This document shows, piece after piece, positions 8,405 to 17,172 of a stretch of DNA of 64,000 nt. A program made the translations under genes and the position numbers. Under the pieces are notes generated by a model. The model saw only the letters and a program-made list of their open reading frames with translations. It had not been told where the DNA came from and did not search any database. Within the stretch, counting starts at the first letter, position 1. Each line of letters begins with the position of its first letter. This stretch comes from Legionella sainthelensi (lineage in GTDB: Bacteria > Pseudomonadota > Gammaproteobacteria > Legionellales > Legionellaceae): assembly GCF_900637685.1 (NCBI RefSeq), contig NZ_LR134388.1, positions 820,001-884,000 of the forward strand, written 5' to 3'.

Positions 8405-9109
8405 ATGAATATTGGCTACAAAAAAAGTCTAATTTTTGCTTTATTAATGTTACCGGCTTTCTCATTTGCGGCACAAAAATCTCATCTACGTGGACAGCGA
8501 TATTGCGAGATTCTTATAGAAAAAAGCAGAACCGATTACGCGGTATACAATACGATTGGTTTAAATAATTGTCCGGAAAAAATTTGGGATAAAATCACGC
8601 CAGCTGTGGTAAAGAACGAAACAGGTTCTTCTCATGTTCACTTAAACGGGCCTCGTTATTGGGTTATTGATGGACTTAAAAACTCCGATTTAGTGAATCC
8701 TGACGTTAAAACATTTAATGGCTTAAAGATGCGTGAAGCAGGTGTACTCCATATTAGTTTCTGGGATTTATTTAGATCTGGCGCCCCCTATAAGCAACTA
8801 CAGGTAGCTCGTCAAACAACATGGGTTTATGATGCAGGTAAACCTGTTTATGAACTTATTGATCCTAAAGGTAATGTATATGTCATGCAATCCTACAGTG
8901 TCCAAAAAACACCCCAGACAGAACAATCGCTTGCACAATTAGGCACAAAGCTTAAATTACCCAACAAATGGCAATTTAAAACAGGGGTTCTTAAAAAAGC
9001 AGGTACTGTACAAGCAATTAATAATATGGCTGTAGTTGTTCAGGATGATTTTTCAAATACGTATCAAAAAGCAACCCATGATTTGCTGGCAGAGAACCAA
9101 AGCTCTTGA
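8405..9109 (+). CDS. Exported protein of unknown function
   Basis: 234 residues with a good signal peptide (M-N-I-G-Y-K-K, hydrophobic core, cleavage after S-F-A-A near residue 23) and CAGGAG ribosome binding site 5-6 bp before ATG 8405. The mature protein has only two cysteines (about C34 and C56), which could form a disulfide, and no lipobox or membrane anchor, so it is probably periplasmic or secreted. No catalytic motif is recognised. It lies 67 bp after the FUSC-like gene in the same direction and may be its last operon member. Confidence 0.75.
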   Translation: MNIGYKKSLIFALLMLPAFSFAAQKSHLRGQRYCEILIEKSRTDYAVYNTIGLNNCPEKIWDKITPAVVKNETGSSHVHLNGPRYWVIDGLKNSDLVNPDVKTFNGLKMREAGVLHISFWDLFRSGAPYKQLQVARQTTWVYDAGKPVYELIDPKGNVYVMQSYSVQKTPQTEQSLAQLGTKLKLPNKWQFKTGVLKKAGTVQAINNMAVVVQDDFSNTYQKATHDLLAENQSS

Positions 9110-9226
9110 GCAAAGTATGGTCGGCTTTTTTTTAAAGTGAACGTGTTGCTTGATATAAAGGGCATAGAAAAGATTTTTATATCTGTATGTGAGGTTCTTG
9201 GGATATAGTCTATTGTAGCTGTTTGA

Positions 9227-9261
9227 GGTTCATCTTATTTTTATAACTAATAAGATGAACC
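9227..9261. terminator. 13-bp hairpin between convergent genes
   Basis: Arms 9227-9239 and 9249-9261 are exact reverse complements with a 9-base loop. It lies between the end of the exported protein gene (9109) and the convergent Cys-rich gene (ends 9320). No strong T tract follows on either strand, so termination is plausible but unproven. Confidence 0.5.
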
Positions 9262-9319
9262 ACCTAATTCTCATTATTCTAGAGGCTGTTGACATTCGAT
9301 CCCCCATCCGGGGAAGCCC

Positions 9320-9853
9320 CTAGTGTTTGTTAAGAATTTTAGTAGGGAAAGGGCGAAGTTCTTGGTGAGCTTTTAAAAAATCGGTGATCTCTTCTGCTCC
9401 TTGGACTGTTGCTGATGAATATAATCCAGTAGTACAGGTATTCTTAGTATATTTATCCGTAACAATAAGATAAGGTCCTTTGTTGCGCACCACAGAACAC
9501 AGACATTTTGCTTTTGAAGGATCTTTTTTATCAATGGTACATGGACTGTCCAGACACCAGGCCCAAGGACGATCATTCTTACAAATCGCAAAAGTTTTAA
9601 TAGGATAATAGCGTGATTTTACGATTTGTCCTTTGCTTGTGTTTTTTACGCCAGTACAGGGTTTTTCTCCTGCAGAATATCCTTCTTGGACAGTGCAGTG
9701 ACAAGAAACCCATCCTTTTTTTCCAGGTATGGGATTACAAGGTGCTGTAGTGCATAAGGCAAATTTACTTTTGCAAAGAATAAAATCGGATGTTTTTCCG
9801 GTTACCGAGAAACTGAGTGTTAATAACAAGAATATTAATAGATTCTTTTTCAT
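9320..9853 (-). CDS. Exported Cys-rich protein with two internal repeats
   Basis: 177 residues with a classic signal peptide (M-K-K-N-L-L-I-F-L-L-L, cleavage near V-T-G-K). The mature part is built of two copies of a cysteine module: C-x6-C-x4-C...C-x-C...C-T-G at about residues 27-67, and C-x8-C-x4-C...C-x-C...C-T-T-G at about 91-143. This gives an even number of likely disulfides in an oxidising compartment. I do not recognise the family. ATG 9853 is preceded by AAGGAC about 8 bp upstream. The gene is 22 bp downstream of the nitroreductase gene on the same strand, so the two may share a transcript. Confidence 0.75.
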   Translation of the reverse strand: MKKNLLIFLLLTLSFSVTGKTSDFILCKSKFALCTTAPCNPIPGKKGWVSCHCTVQEGYSAGEKPCTGVKNTSKGQIVKSRYYPIKTFAICKNDRPWAWCLDSPCTIDKKDPSKAKCLCSVVRNKGPYLIVTDKYTKNTCTTGLYSSATVQGAEEITDFLKAHQELRPFPTKILNKH

Positions 9854-9875
9854 TATTTATGTCCTTAAAAATATT

Positions 9876-10478
9876 TTATTTCCATACTAAAATTTCTGGT
9901 GATTTACGAGGTACTACTTGAGTTTCACCCGCAGGAATGCCTACGATAATTGGTGCAATAGCTACTATATTTGATGGAAGATTCAGTTTCATTTTCCACT
10001 CAGGGGTATTTAGAGCTGAAATTGCCAGCCCGATAACACACGTACCCAGTCCTTGGGCACATGCCGTTAGCATGAGATTTTCAGCTGCTAACCAACAATC
10101 AGCAGCGACGAAAGGGCCATGATATTTACTGTAGATAACGATTAAAGTGCTTGCATTATAAAATGCATGAAATTCGGGATTATTCACCAGTTCCAATAGA
10201 TGTTTGATTTGTGTTTTCGGATAGTTATTGGCTTCGCTGTAGATAAGCGCCTTAACACTGTTTGATAAGCTATTTAACATTTCTTTGTCTTGAATTACCA
10301 CAAATGACCAAGGTTCTTCGTGCATGGCGGTAGGGGCTTGAACTGCTGCATCAAGTAACGAGTTGATTGTTTCGCGGTCTAGTATTTTTGGTAGGTAATT
10401 ACGTACAGCCCGGCGTCTGTAAATTGCTTCTATTTCGCTCATAGGGTATTGTTCCTTAAGTCTATTAGAAGTGGCCAT
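9876..10478 (-). CDS. Nitroreductase-family flavoprotein
   Basis: About 200 residues from ATG 10478, chosen because GGAGGG sits 5-6 bp upstream; an open extension to 10541 adds a non-family leader. Features of the FMN-dependent nitroreductase family are present: R-R-R-A-V-R-N-Y at residues 22-29 (phosphate-binding Arg cluster), A-P-T-A-M-H-E-E-P-W-S-F-V-V near 50-62, and a central segment ending G-L-G-T-C-V-I-G near 145. The enzyme reduces nitro compounds or quinones with NAD(P)H in the cytoplasm. No signal or membrane helix. Substrate unknown. It could serve redox stress alongside the Cys-rich exported protein, but only adjacency suggests that. Confidence 0.88.
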   Translation of the reverse strand: MATSNRLKEQYPMSEIEAIYRRRAVRNYLPKILDRETINSLLDAAVQAPTAMHEEPWSFVVIQDKEMLNSLSNSVKALIYSEANNYPKTQIKHLLELVNNPEFHAFYNASTLIVIYSKYHGPFVAADCWLAAENLMLTACAQGLGTCVIGLAISALNTPEWKMKLNLPSNIVAIAPIIVGIPAGETQVVPRKSPEILVWK

Positions 10479-10837
10479 AATTTCCCTCCATATGAACCTT
10501 GTGATCCATGCAAAAAGTCCTGTTAATAAATTCTGGTTCAACTTCTTGTTTTGTCAAGTTTCACGTTGCTTGTGGTGACTCGAAAAATCACATTATTTTT
10601 GATGCAAGGCAGTCAAGTGCAGATAGATCTGGAATTTTGGTATTTGTGGTGTACTGTGAATCAGCAGTTATTTTTTGAGGTACCTTTCCAATGAGATGCC
10701 ATAAAGAGGACAATCAATTTTCAGGATCAATGGCATATTGAACATACGTACAAATTCATTAAACTATGCGTATGTACAATGTGTTAGTATCTAATAGATT
10801 TTTGTCCCGAACTTACCTTTCGTTGTGGAGTTAATAT
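10479..10837. other. Intergenic stretch with a small inverted repeat
   Basis: No gene is seen in these 359 bases between divergent genes. The one structured element is ACATACG at 10742-10748 facing CGTATGT at 10769-10775, about 60 bp before the next start. It could be an operator or weak hairpin, but no regulator gene is adjacent. Confidence 0.35.
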
Positions 10838-11350
10838 TTGGAAGAAGAAATGTATATCAATACAGTTACGGAGCGCTCATTCCGTATTTTTGCTCAGGGT
10901 ATTATCCTCATGTGGGCCTTATGGATTTCTATCGTCTTTTTGACTGATTTTTGTAATCTCATGGTTGGGTTTGATCTATTGCCAGCTGATTTTCCTGCTT
11001 CCTCTCATAATCTTGATTGGATTCACCAATTCCTCAAATTGTATTGGCTTGATAATGATCGGATGTGTCTTATCCTGTTTTCAATAATCAACTTATGGGT
11101 GATGGCTATCGCAGTGCTCTATTGGCGCGCCTTTATTTCTTACTATACATGTGGGAAATATTATGTATATCGAGTGATGCAAGCATTTATCTTAAATATG
11201 TCTTTGTTTGTTTGTTTTTTGGTTACCGATGAAATATTCATTCAGTATCAAGCTGGGCATTCCCATATGAATATGTTGCTGTATATGTTTACCAGTCTGA
11301 TTGCGTTTTTGTATTTGCTCGATAAAAATAACCAAAAATCGTTAACTTAA
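10838..11350 (+). CDS. Four-helix membrane protein, unknown
   Basis: 170 residues from TTG 10838, which has GGAG 7 bp upstream; ATG 10850 (four codons in) with GGAAG five bases before is an equally good alternative. Four hydrophobic helices lie at about residues 15-38, 72-95, 112-132 and 143-162, with a charged C-terminal tail. No motif is recognised. It lies upstream of the LD-carboxypeptidase gene in the same direction with a gap of about 125 bp, so co-transcription is possible but not evident. Confidence 0.65.
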   Translation: MEEEMYINTVTERSFRIFAQGIILMWALWISIVFLTDFCNLMVGFDLLPADFPASSHNLDWIHQFLKLYWLDNDRMCLILFSIINLWVMAIAVLYWRAFISYYTCGKYYVYRVMQAFILNMSLFVCFLVTDEIFIQYQAGHSHMNMLLYMFTSLIAFLYLLDKNNQKSLT

Positions 11351-11475
11351 ACGTAGCACCAAGCAAACAACAGATTAATCTAAATGTTAACTCAATACCT
11401 AATTTCTAACCGTTGACAAATTGTAGTTGAATCTCCTATGAGTTGACTAAATTACCTAAATTTCGGAGAACTAAG

Positions 11476-12378
11476 ATGAACTACCTTTACCCTCAGCCAT
11501 TGAAATTAGGTGATACTATTGGGTTGATTACTCCATCCAGCCCAATGCTTCCTGGCTTACTTGAGAAAGGCACTTTTTATTTACAACAAAAAGGGTTTAA
11601 AGTGAAAGTAGGACAGCATGTGTTCGCTAGAGATCGTTTTTTAGCGGGGGAAGATGAATACCGAGCAAGAGACCTCATGGATTGTTTTATAGATAATGAG
11701 GTTAAAACGATTATGGCTATTGGGGGCGGCTATGGTTCACAACGGATATTACCTCTTCTTAATTACGAGGTTATACGCGCACATCCCAAATATTTAAGCG
11801 GATTTAGTGACACTACAGCGTTACAAGCAGGATTATTCAAAAAAGCGGGAATTATCTCTTGTACGGGATTTGTTTTTGGCGATCTAGACAGGGAACAGCC
11901 TGATCCCTTAATTGAATCGACACTTTGGGCGTGCCTCAGGGGGGAGTCTTTCCAAATTCATGAAGGTCAAACAGTGAAGCCAGGCATCGTTCAAGGAAAA
12001 CTAGTGGGTGGCAATTTGGAGTCCTGGGTTTCATTAATGGGGACACCTTATCAACCCGAAGTAAAAAATTCTATTTTAGTGATAGAAGATGTAGGCGCCG
12101 AACCTTATCAAGTTGATAGCCGGCTTTCTCAGCTCGATATGGCTGGTTTATTTGAGGAAGTAAATGGAGTTATTTTTGGCCAATTTGCTCGCTGTACTGC
12201 AAAGTATTTCCCTGATCGTGATGGGACTATTGATGATGTGATTGAGGAATGGTCGTTACGGATTAATACGCCGTGCATTAAAAATTTCCCTTACGGACAT
12301 TTCTCGAGAAGATGTGTTTTACCTCTAGGCAAGGAAGTTCGTTTAGATGCAGCCCAAGTCATAGTAACTATTTTATGA
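11476..12378 (+). CDS. ldcA: LD-carboxypeptidase (peptidase S66, LdcA)
   Basis: 300 residues from ATG 11476 (GGAG 8 bp upstream; the open frame back to TTG 11443 has no site). The S66 catalytic set is visible: S111 in S-G-F-S-D-T-T, E204 in V-I-E-D-V-G, and H275 in P-Y-G-H. The glycine-rich A-I-G-G-G-Y-G at 81-87 is also typical. The family cleaves the terminal D-Ala from the L,D-linked tetrapeptide of recycled murein in the cytoplasm; the length of about 300 is normal. MccF-type microcin immunity proteins share the fold, but nothing nearby points to that role. Confidence 0.9.
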   Translation: MNYLYPQPLKLGDTIGLITPSSPMLPGLLEKGTFYLQQKGFKVKVGQHVFARDRFLAGEDEYRARDLMDCFIDNEVKTIMAIGGGYGSQRILPLLNYEVIRAHPKYLSGFSDTTALQAGLFKKAGIISCTGFVFGDLDREQPDPLIESTLWACLRGESFQIHEGQTVKPGIVQGKLVGGNLESWVSLMGTPYQPEVKNSILVIEDVGAEPYQVDSRLSQLDMAGLFEEVNGVIFGQFARCTAKYFPDRDGTIDDVIEEWSLRINTPCIKNFPYGHFSRRCVLPLGKEVRLDAAQVIVTIL

Positions 12379-12444
12379 GGCTATCTTATCAATTAGGTGT
12401 TTTTATTGTAAAATAATTATACATTATGTTTTATGAGATGGTAA

Positions 12445-13674
12445 ATGTCTTTTAAAAAATTACTCGAAACTCAAAAATTAAAGTTAGATGGAATAAAGGA
12501 ATCCAAGCAACGCAATGAAATTTTTAGAACAATTCATGAAAATTACCTCAAGGAAATTAGTAAGCTCATAGAACAATTAAATGAAAGCCAGGATGATCAA
12601 CGTGGAAAAATATTAAAACAAATCAAAGAAACAGATAGACTCTACCTTCAAGCAAAAGGAGTTGAAATTACAGCTCATATTTTATTTACTCGCCATGGGA
12701 AATGCAGTACCTGGGGACAAAAGAGATTAGGGTTAAGTCCAAATGCCGCTATTTCCGAAAGAGCTGCAAAAAACATGGAAATAACCAATCAATTGAGTGG
12801 CAGGTTATTATTTTATCCTGCAAATCAACATCCGCGTATTGCGATTTCACCGATGAATAGAGCGATGCAAACAGCTGGATTGGTGATTCCTGTAGAAATT
12901 AATAATGCACAAATTTCTATTCTTCCTTTTTTAGTAGAAAATAGTATCTCTCCCTCTGGATATGATGTTCGATCAAAAAAAGATATGCAGAAATTATATG
13001 ATCGACTTTCATTTTGGAAAGCACCTATCCAAAAAATTCTTTTAAAAATATCCATGTGGATTTTTAGTGATGAAGATTTCAAGCAACTTTATAAAAAAAG
13101 AATGGTCGCAGCAGAGAACATACAAACTCATGGGATGCCGGTAATTCTCGAATCTGGAGCTGATGGCAAGCCTGACGTTTGTCAAAACTTGGATTATTCC
13201 GGTGATAAAATAAAAGATACTAAAGCCCTCATTGAAGGCTTAGAGCAACAAGATTGTTGGTTATTTGGGCACGGAAAGAACTTTAAAACGTTTTTCCAGC
13301 ATGTTTTAGGTATTGAATCAGATTTTGATTATGGTGAAACACGCAGCGTTTATAAAATAAAATGCGATGGAGAGGCGTCTTCGTTATATCATCCCCCATA
13401 TGTAATGCTTATTAATCAAGAAACAGGAAAAATTGAAGGAAAATATACCGCAACTTTGAGTATGGCTTCTATGGAGAAAACAACTCACGAACGTCATGAT
13501 TCTGAAATATCTGATGTCCCACAAGTAATGGCTCAATTAGGTAAGTCTGTTTCTAAAAACATGCAATTAATGGGATTAGAAAATAATAGAAAACTGACTA
13601 GCGAGGAGCCTGTGGTTTTTTTTGAAGAACCTGCTCTTGAAACCGGTGAACCCGGAAAAGTCTTGAATAGATAA
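12445..13674 (+). CDS. Histidine-phosphatase-fold protein, candidate Dot/Icm effector
   Basis: 409 residues. The N-terminal 70 residues form a charged coiled coil. Then comes a histidine phosphatase core: T-R-H-G at 82-85 (phosphorylated H84, R83), S-P-M-N-R-A-M-Q-T-A at 135-144 (second Arg, R139) and F-G-H-G at 274-277 (second His, H276). This is the order found in phosphoglycerate-mutase-like phosphatases, although a 130-residue insertion separates the last two motifs. The C-terminal 30 residues are rich in Glu (S-E-E-P, F-F-E-E-P, E-T-G-E-P), resembling the E-block secretion signal of Legionella Dot/Icm substrates. There is no signal peptide. The catalytic set looks complete. Effector status is inference. 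Confidence 0.72.
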   Translation: MSFKKLLETQKLKLDGIKESKQRNEIFRTIHENYLKEISKLIEQLNESQDDQRGKILKQIKETDRLYLQAKGVEITAHILFTRHGKCSTWGQKRLGLSPNAAISERAAKNMEITNQLSGRLLFYPANQHPRIAISPMNRAMQTAGLVIPVEINNAQISILPFLVENSISPSGYDVRSKKDMQKLYDRLSFWKAPIQKILLKISMWIFSDEDFKQLYKKRMVAAENIQTHGMPVILESGADGKPDVCQNLDYSGDKIKDTKALIEGLEQQDCWLFGHGKNFKTFFQHVLGIESDFDYGETRSVYKIKCDGEASSLYHPPYVMLINQETGKIEGKYTATLSMASMEKTTHERHDSEISDVPQVMAQLGKSVSKNMQLMGLENNRKLTSEEPVVFFEEPALETGEPGKVLNR

Positions 13675-13797
13675 AACTACAATTATCGGATAGCTGCACA
13701 TAATTTTGCTTGAATAAGATTAGATTTACCCACACCTTGGATAGATGATAACATTTCAGGGATGATTTGCTTAATGGCCCAAATGGATATTAAATAT

Positions 13798-14460
13798 ATG
13801 CTTGATGCGATTATTTTTGATTTTGATGGAGTTATTCTTGATAGTGAACCTATTCATTATGAAGCGTGCTGTGAAGTACTAAAACCTTTGGGGATAACAA
13901 TAAGTTATAGGCAGTATATGGAGAAATATCTAGGCTTGGCAGATAAAGATATGTTTCCTAGGCTACTAAAAAATGAAGGATTTAGTTTTTCCAATACAGA
14001 AATTTATCATTTTATTCAACAAAAAAGCACCGCATACATCCATATGATCAATTCAAGTGATTCGCTGCCCTTAGTGGCTGATTTTGAGCAATTTATCTTT
14101 AAAATTGCATCTAAAGTGAAAAAAATTGCTATTTGTAGCGGTTCAAGTCATAGCGAAATAATGGCCGTTCTTTCTAAAGTAAGACAGGGAAAACTACGCG
14201 CTTATTTTGATACTATCGTTACAGCCGAAGATGTTCAAATCGGAAAACCTTCACCTGAGGGATACTTATTGACAGCTAAACGATTAGATGTTTTACCATC
14301 CCATTGTTTGGTGATAGAAGATACTCCTCATGGAGTAAACGCAGCAAAAGCTGCCGGAATGCAAGTTATTGGTCTCATGACTACTTATGAGCGACAGCAT
14401 TTTTTTACTGCAGAACGAGTGGTTACAGGCTATAGGCAATTGTTGGCCAAAATTTGGTAA
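13798..14460 (+). CDS. HAD-family sugar-phosphate phosphatase/phosphomutase
   Basis: 220 residues from ATG 13798, which puts the motif D-F-D-G-V-I-L-D (nucleophile Asp and acid/base Asp) at residues 8-15 as in the beta-phosphoglucomutase-like subfamily. Upstream ATGs at 13762, 13774 and 13783 are in frame and none has a convincing ribosome binding site, so the start is uncertain. Other motifs: I-C-S-G-S-S (motif II), G-K-P-S-P-E-G-Y (motif III Lys) and V-I-E-D-T-P-H-G (motif IV). A helical cap lies between motifs I and II. Cytoplasmic; the substrate is probably a sugar phosphate. Confidence 0.85.
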   Translation: MLDAIIFDFDGVILDSEPIHYEACCEVLKPLGITISYRQYMEKYLGLADKDMFPRLLKNEGFSFSNTEIYHFIQQKSTAYIHMINSSDSLPLVADFEQFIFKIASKVKKIAICSGSSHSEIMAVLSKVRQGKLRAYFDTIVTAEDVQIGKPSPEGYLLTAKRLDVLPSHCLVIEDTPHGVNAAKAAGMQVIGLMTTYERQHFFTAERVVTGYRQLLAKIW

Positions 14461-14505
14461 TTAGCGCTGCAAAATGTGAGATAAACCATAAATTACTTAG
14501 TAAAT

Positions 14506-15165
14506 ATGAAGGTTATTGTTGGACTAATTTTTTTCATCATGGGAGGCATGGGGCAAGCTATGGATCTGGAAATAGTAACTATAGAGCAACCTGAGTATCA
14601 TCAGGTTCTTAAGCATCAGGCTCAAGCAGTGCAGTTTCCATTGAACCAAGCTGATAAAGACTTAATTGAGGCAATGAAAAACAAATTACAAAAACTTGGT
14701 GGGGTAGGTCTTGCTGCTCCCCAAGTTAATTTCCCGAAACGGATCATTGCTATTTATATTCCAGAAGAAGCTACATTATTACGTGATAATGTGAAACGCT
14801 TCTATCCCATGCATATTATGATAAATCCAAGTTACACACCTGCTGAAGGTTCTGCGATTCAACATGATTTTGAAGGGTGTTATTCTGTAGCCAGTAAGTC
14901 TGGGAAAGTACCGCGCTATGAACAAATTAATGTGAGCTATTATGATGAATTAGGCCAATTTCATCAGCAAACAGAGGAAGGCTTTTATGCCCGGGTTTTG
15001 CAGCATGAAGTAGATCATTTAAATGGGTTTTTAATTCTTGATCGTTTAACACCCGATTGTGTGCAAGGTTCCGTAGAAGAAATGCTGGCTTTGCGTCGCG
15101 TTTCATTGTCTCCAGAAAAGAGAGCTCTTTTTGATCAGATCATGGCGAAAAAAATGAAAAAGTAG
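14506..15165 (+). CDS. Peptide deformylase homologue with signal-like N-terminus
   Basis: 219 residues. All three deformylase motifs are intact: G-V-G-L-A-A-P-Q (66-73), E-G-C-Y-S-V (123-128, metal Cys125; Leu is usual where Tyr stands) and Q-H-E-V-D-H-L (166-172, metal His and catalytic Glu168). Usual enzymes are about 170 residues and start shortly before the first motif. Here a lysine then a hydrophobic run (residues 4-15) and G-Q-A look like an export signal. If so, this would be a periplasmic metallohydrolase. Starting at the in-frame ATG 14560 would remove the signal and give a cytoplasmic enzyme; GGAGG lies about 20 bases before it, too far to decide. Confidence 0.85.
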   Translation: MKVIVGLIFFIMGGMGQAMDLEIVTIEQPEYHQVLKHQAQAVQFPLNQADKDLIEAMKNKLQKLGGVGLAAPQVNFPKRIIAIYIPEEATLLRDNVKRFYPMHIMINPSYTPAEGSAIQHDFEGCYSVASKSGKVPRYEQINVSYYDELGQFHQQTEEGFYARVLQHEVDHLNGFLILDRLTPDCVQGSVEEMLALRRVSLSPEKRALFDQIMAKKMKK

Positions 15166-15168
15166 GCG

Positions 15169-16989
15169 TTATTTTTTTAATAATTCGGCTACGCTTTGAA
15201 TGTTAAATTGAGTTTTTGCTTGCTGGTAACCTGCATCTGTAATTTCTTTATATTTTTTAAAATCTAATATACCAAACTGTTCTACTTTTAAAGAAATGCC
15301 ATAATCTGCCATGGACATTACTCGGTCTGTGTTTTGTTGGGAACTAATGGTTAATAATTGTAAAACTAATTCGCCTAAGCTTATAGGTAACGTTTTTCTC
15401 CCCAGAAATTTATTATAAAGCAATTTCCAACCAGAGAGTGAATAGGGCAATGGTGTGGGTTGGAATGAATGCTTACTACTAATGTTAGACGCAATAATTT
15501 TACTGCTGTTAGAATAGCGCCTCATTACATCGATAGGTATATTGTTGAGCACCCCTCCATCGATGAGTAGTTTGTCATTAAAAGCTACCGGAGGATAAAT
15601 AAAAGGTAATGAAATACTTGACCGTATCGATTCCCATAATAATCCTCTATCATGTACGTAGGAATTTTGACTAATTAAATCAGTAGATACGCAAAAATAG
15701 TTAAGCCATAAATCCTCAATTTGGGTTTTTTCACCGTAAAGTCGCATAAGATTGTCAGCAGCTCTTTTTCCCGCTGCTATTGCAATATAAGGAAAGGTAA
15801 AATCTATTTTTGCCCCTTTAATTAAATACTCCTCAACTAAATCGAAAATTTCACTGGAGGTATATCCCATGGCAAAAGTAGCAGCGAGCATGGCCCCCAT
15901 ACTTGTTCCGGCAATATAATCGACAGGAATCCCACGTTCCTCTAATAAGCGATAGACACCAATATGAGCTAATCCTCGCGCTCCTCCGCCACTTAAAACC
16001 AATGAAATTGTATTGTCTGTGAAAATACGCATCATACGTGAAATACCCGCTGTTGTATTTTTGCGAAGATGATAATGTGCATTTACGGATCTTTGCTGAA
16101 GCCAATTTTGAGTGTTATTTGGACGCGTTGCCGTATTATGCAAAATTAATAAAATACTTCGTTTTGCAAAATGGTGTTGGCTTTCTATAATATAATGCTC
16201 TACTTCCGATAATTCAAAATCATGCTCCTCTGCGATCGCTAAAAAAGCAAGTGAATCAGCTTGACGAATACAAAATTTAGTCCAATTTGTTAGTGTTTCA
16301 TCCGCAAGATAAAATATAAAAGAAAACTCCTTTTCTTGTTGGTTAATCCATAAAATTCCCTCATTGCTCATGTTGCCATCTGCATCCAAGAAGTTTTTTT
16401 GAATTTCCAAGCAGCGACTGGTTAATAAAAGAATTTTTTCTCCATAGGAGTGGCGAAAAATGATGTCTTGTAATTGAAATTCAAAATCTGGTATTGGTTT
16501 AATGGGTATTATGGCGATTGATTTATTGCGAGAGGAGGGAGGAGGAACACCTTGTAGAGAATTGGTAAGCCGTTTGATCGTAAATTGCGTGATTTTATTT
16601 AATAATTCAGGGTATGTTTTGCTTAATTTTAAGAAATTATTTTTTGATAATTTTAAAATAATACTATCACGTAATGTATATACATTAGCAGAGCGAGGCA
16701 AATCAGATAGAAGTGACATTTCCCCAATAATGGAACCTTCATTCATTTCACCTTGATAAGTTACATTATCTTCTGCATCTGTGACCTGGTAGAAAAGCCT
16801 GCCCTTGATGAGAATGTAGAGATCATTTGTGAAATCTCCTTTTTTTATAAGCAAGGCATCGCCAGTATGAGATTCAACCTCTAGTGTATGAGACAGTTTT
16901 TTAAGACAAGCGTCACTAAGGTTGCAAAAAGGCTCATACATTTTTATGAAGTCATAAATTTCTTTTTCTGTGAATAAGGAATGATTCAT
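15169..16989 (-). CDS. Patatin-like phospholipase with cyclic-nucleotide-binding domain
   Basis: 606 residues, NTE-like build. Residues about 18-140 form a cNMP-binding domain with the phosphate cassette G-E-M-S-L-L-S-D-L-P-R-S-A at 89-101, including the Glu90 and Arg99 needed to hold the nucleotide. A linker domain follows, then patatin: oxyanion motif G-G-G-A-R-G (334-339), nucleophile G-T-S-M-G (Ser363) and D-G-G (477-479) completing the Ser-Asp dyad. No signal peptide or clear membrane helix, so it acts at the inner face of the membrane as a lysophospholipase or esterase. It lies downstream of a REC-adenylate cyclase and sensor kinase on the same strand (184-bp gap), which could supply its ligand. 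Confidence 0.88.
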   Translation of the reverse strand: MNHSLFTEKEIYDFIKMYEPFCNLSDACLKKLSHTLEVESHTGDALLIKKGDFTNDLYILIKGRLFYQVTDAEDNVTYQGEMNEGSIIGEMSLLSDLPRSANVYTLRDSIILKLSKNNFLKLSKTYPELLNKITQFTIKRLTNSLQGVPPPSSRNKSIAIIPIKPIPDFEFQLQDIIFRHSYGEKILLLTSRCLEIQKNFLDADGNMSNEGILWINQQEKEFSFIFYLADETLTNWTKFCIRQADSLAFLAIAEEHDFELSEVEHYIIESQHHFAKRSILLILHNTATRPNNTQNWLQQRSVNAHYHLRKNTTAGISRMMRIFTDNTISLVLSGGGARGLAHIGVYRLLEERGIPVDYIAGTSMGAMLAATFAMGYTSSEIFDLVEEYLIKGAKIDFTFPYIAIAAGKRAADNLMRLYGEKTQIEDLWLNYFCVSTDLISQNSYVHDRGLLWESIRSSISLPFIYPPVAFNDKLLIDGGVLNNIPIDVMRRYSNSSKIIASNISSKHSFQPTPLPYSLSGWKLLYNKFLGRKTLPISLGELVLQLLTISSQQNTDRVMSMADYGISLKVEQFGILDFKKYKEITDAGYQQAKTQFNIQSVAELLKK

Positions 16990-17172
16990 TTTTATAATTA
17001 TTACTCATCTCAATTATTATTTTTATTATAGACTTTGTTTTTGAAGCAGGCATACTTTTAATGATTAACTTAATCAATGAAGCTTATAGTCGAATAGCTT
17101 GTACAGGATGTGAACGTTGTTTAATATTTAAAGCCTGATTAATATTCATACCAATAAAAGTTATTCGTTAAA

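Noticed and set aside
17061..17138. 25-codon frame with C-x-x-C-x-x-C
   Set aside because: No ribosome binding site and very short; the cysteines are probably chance.
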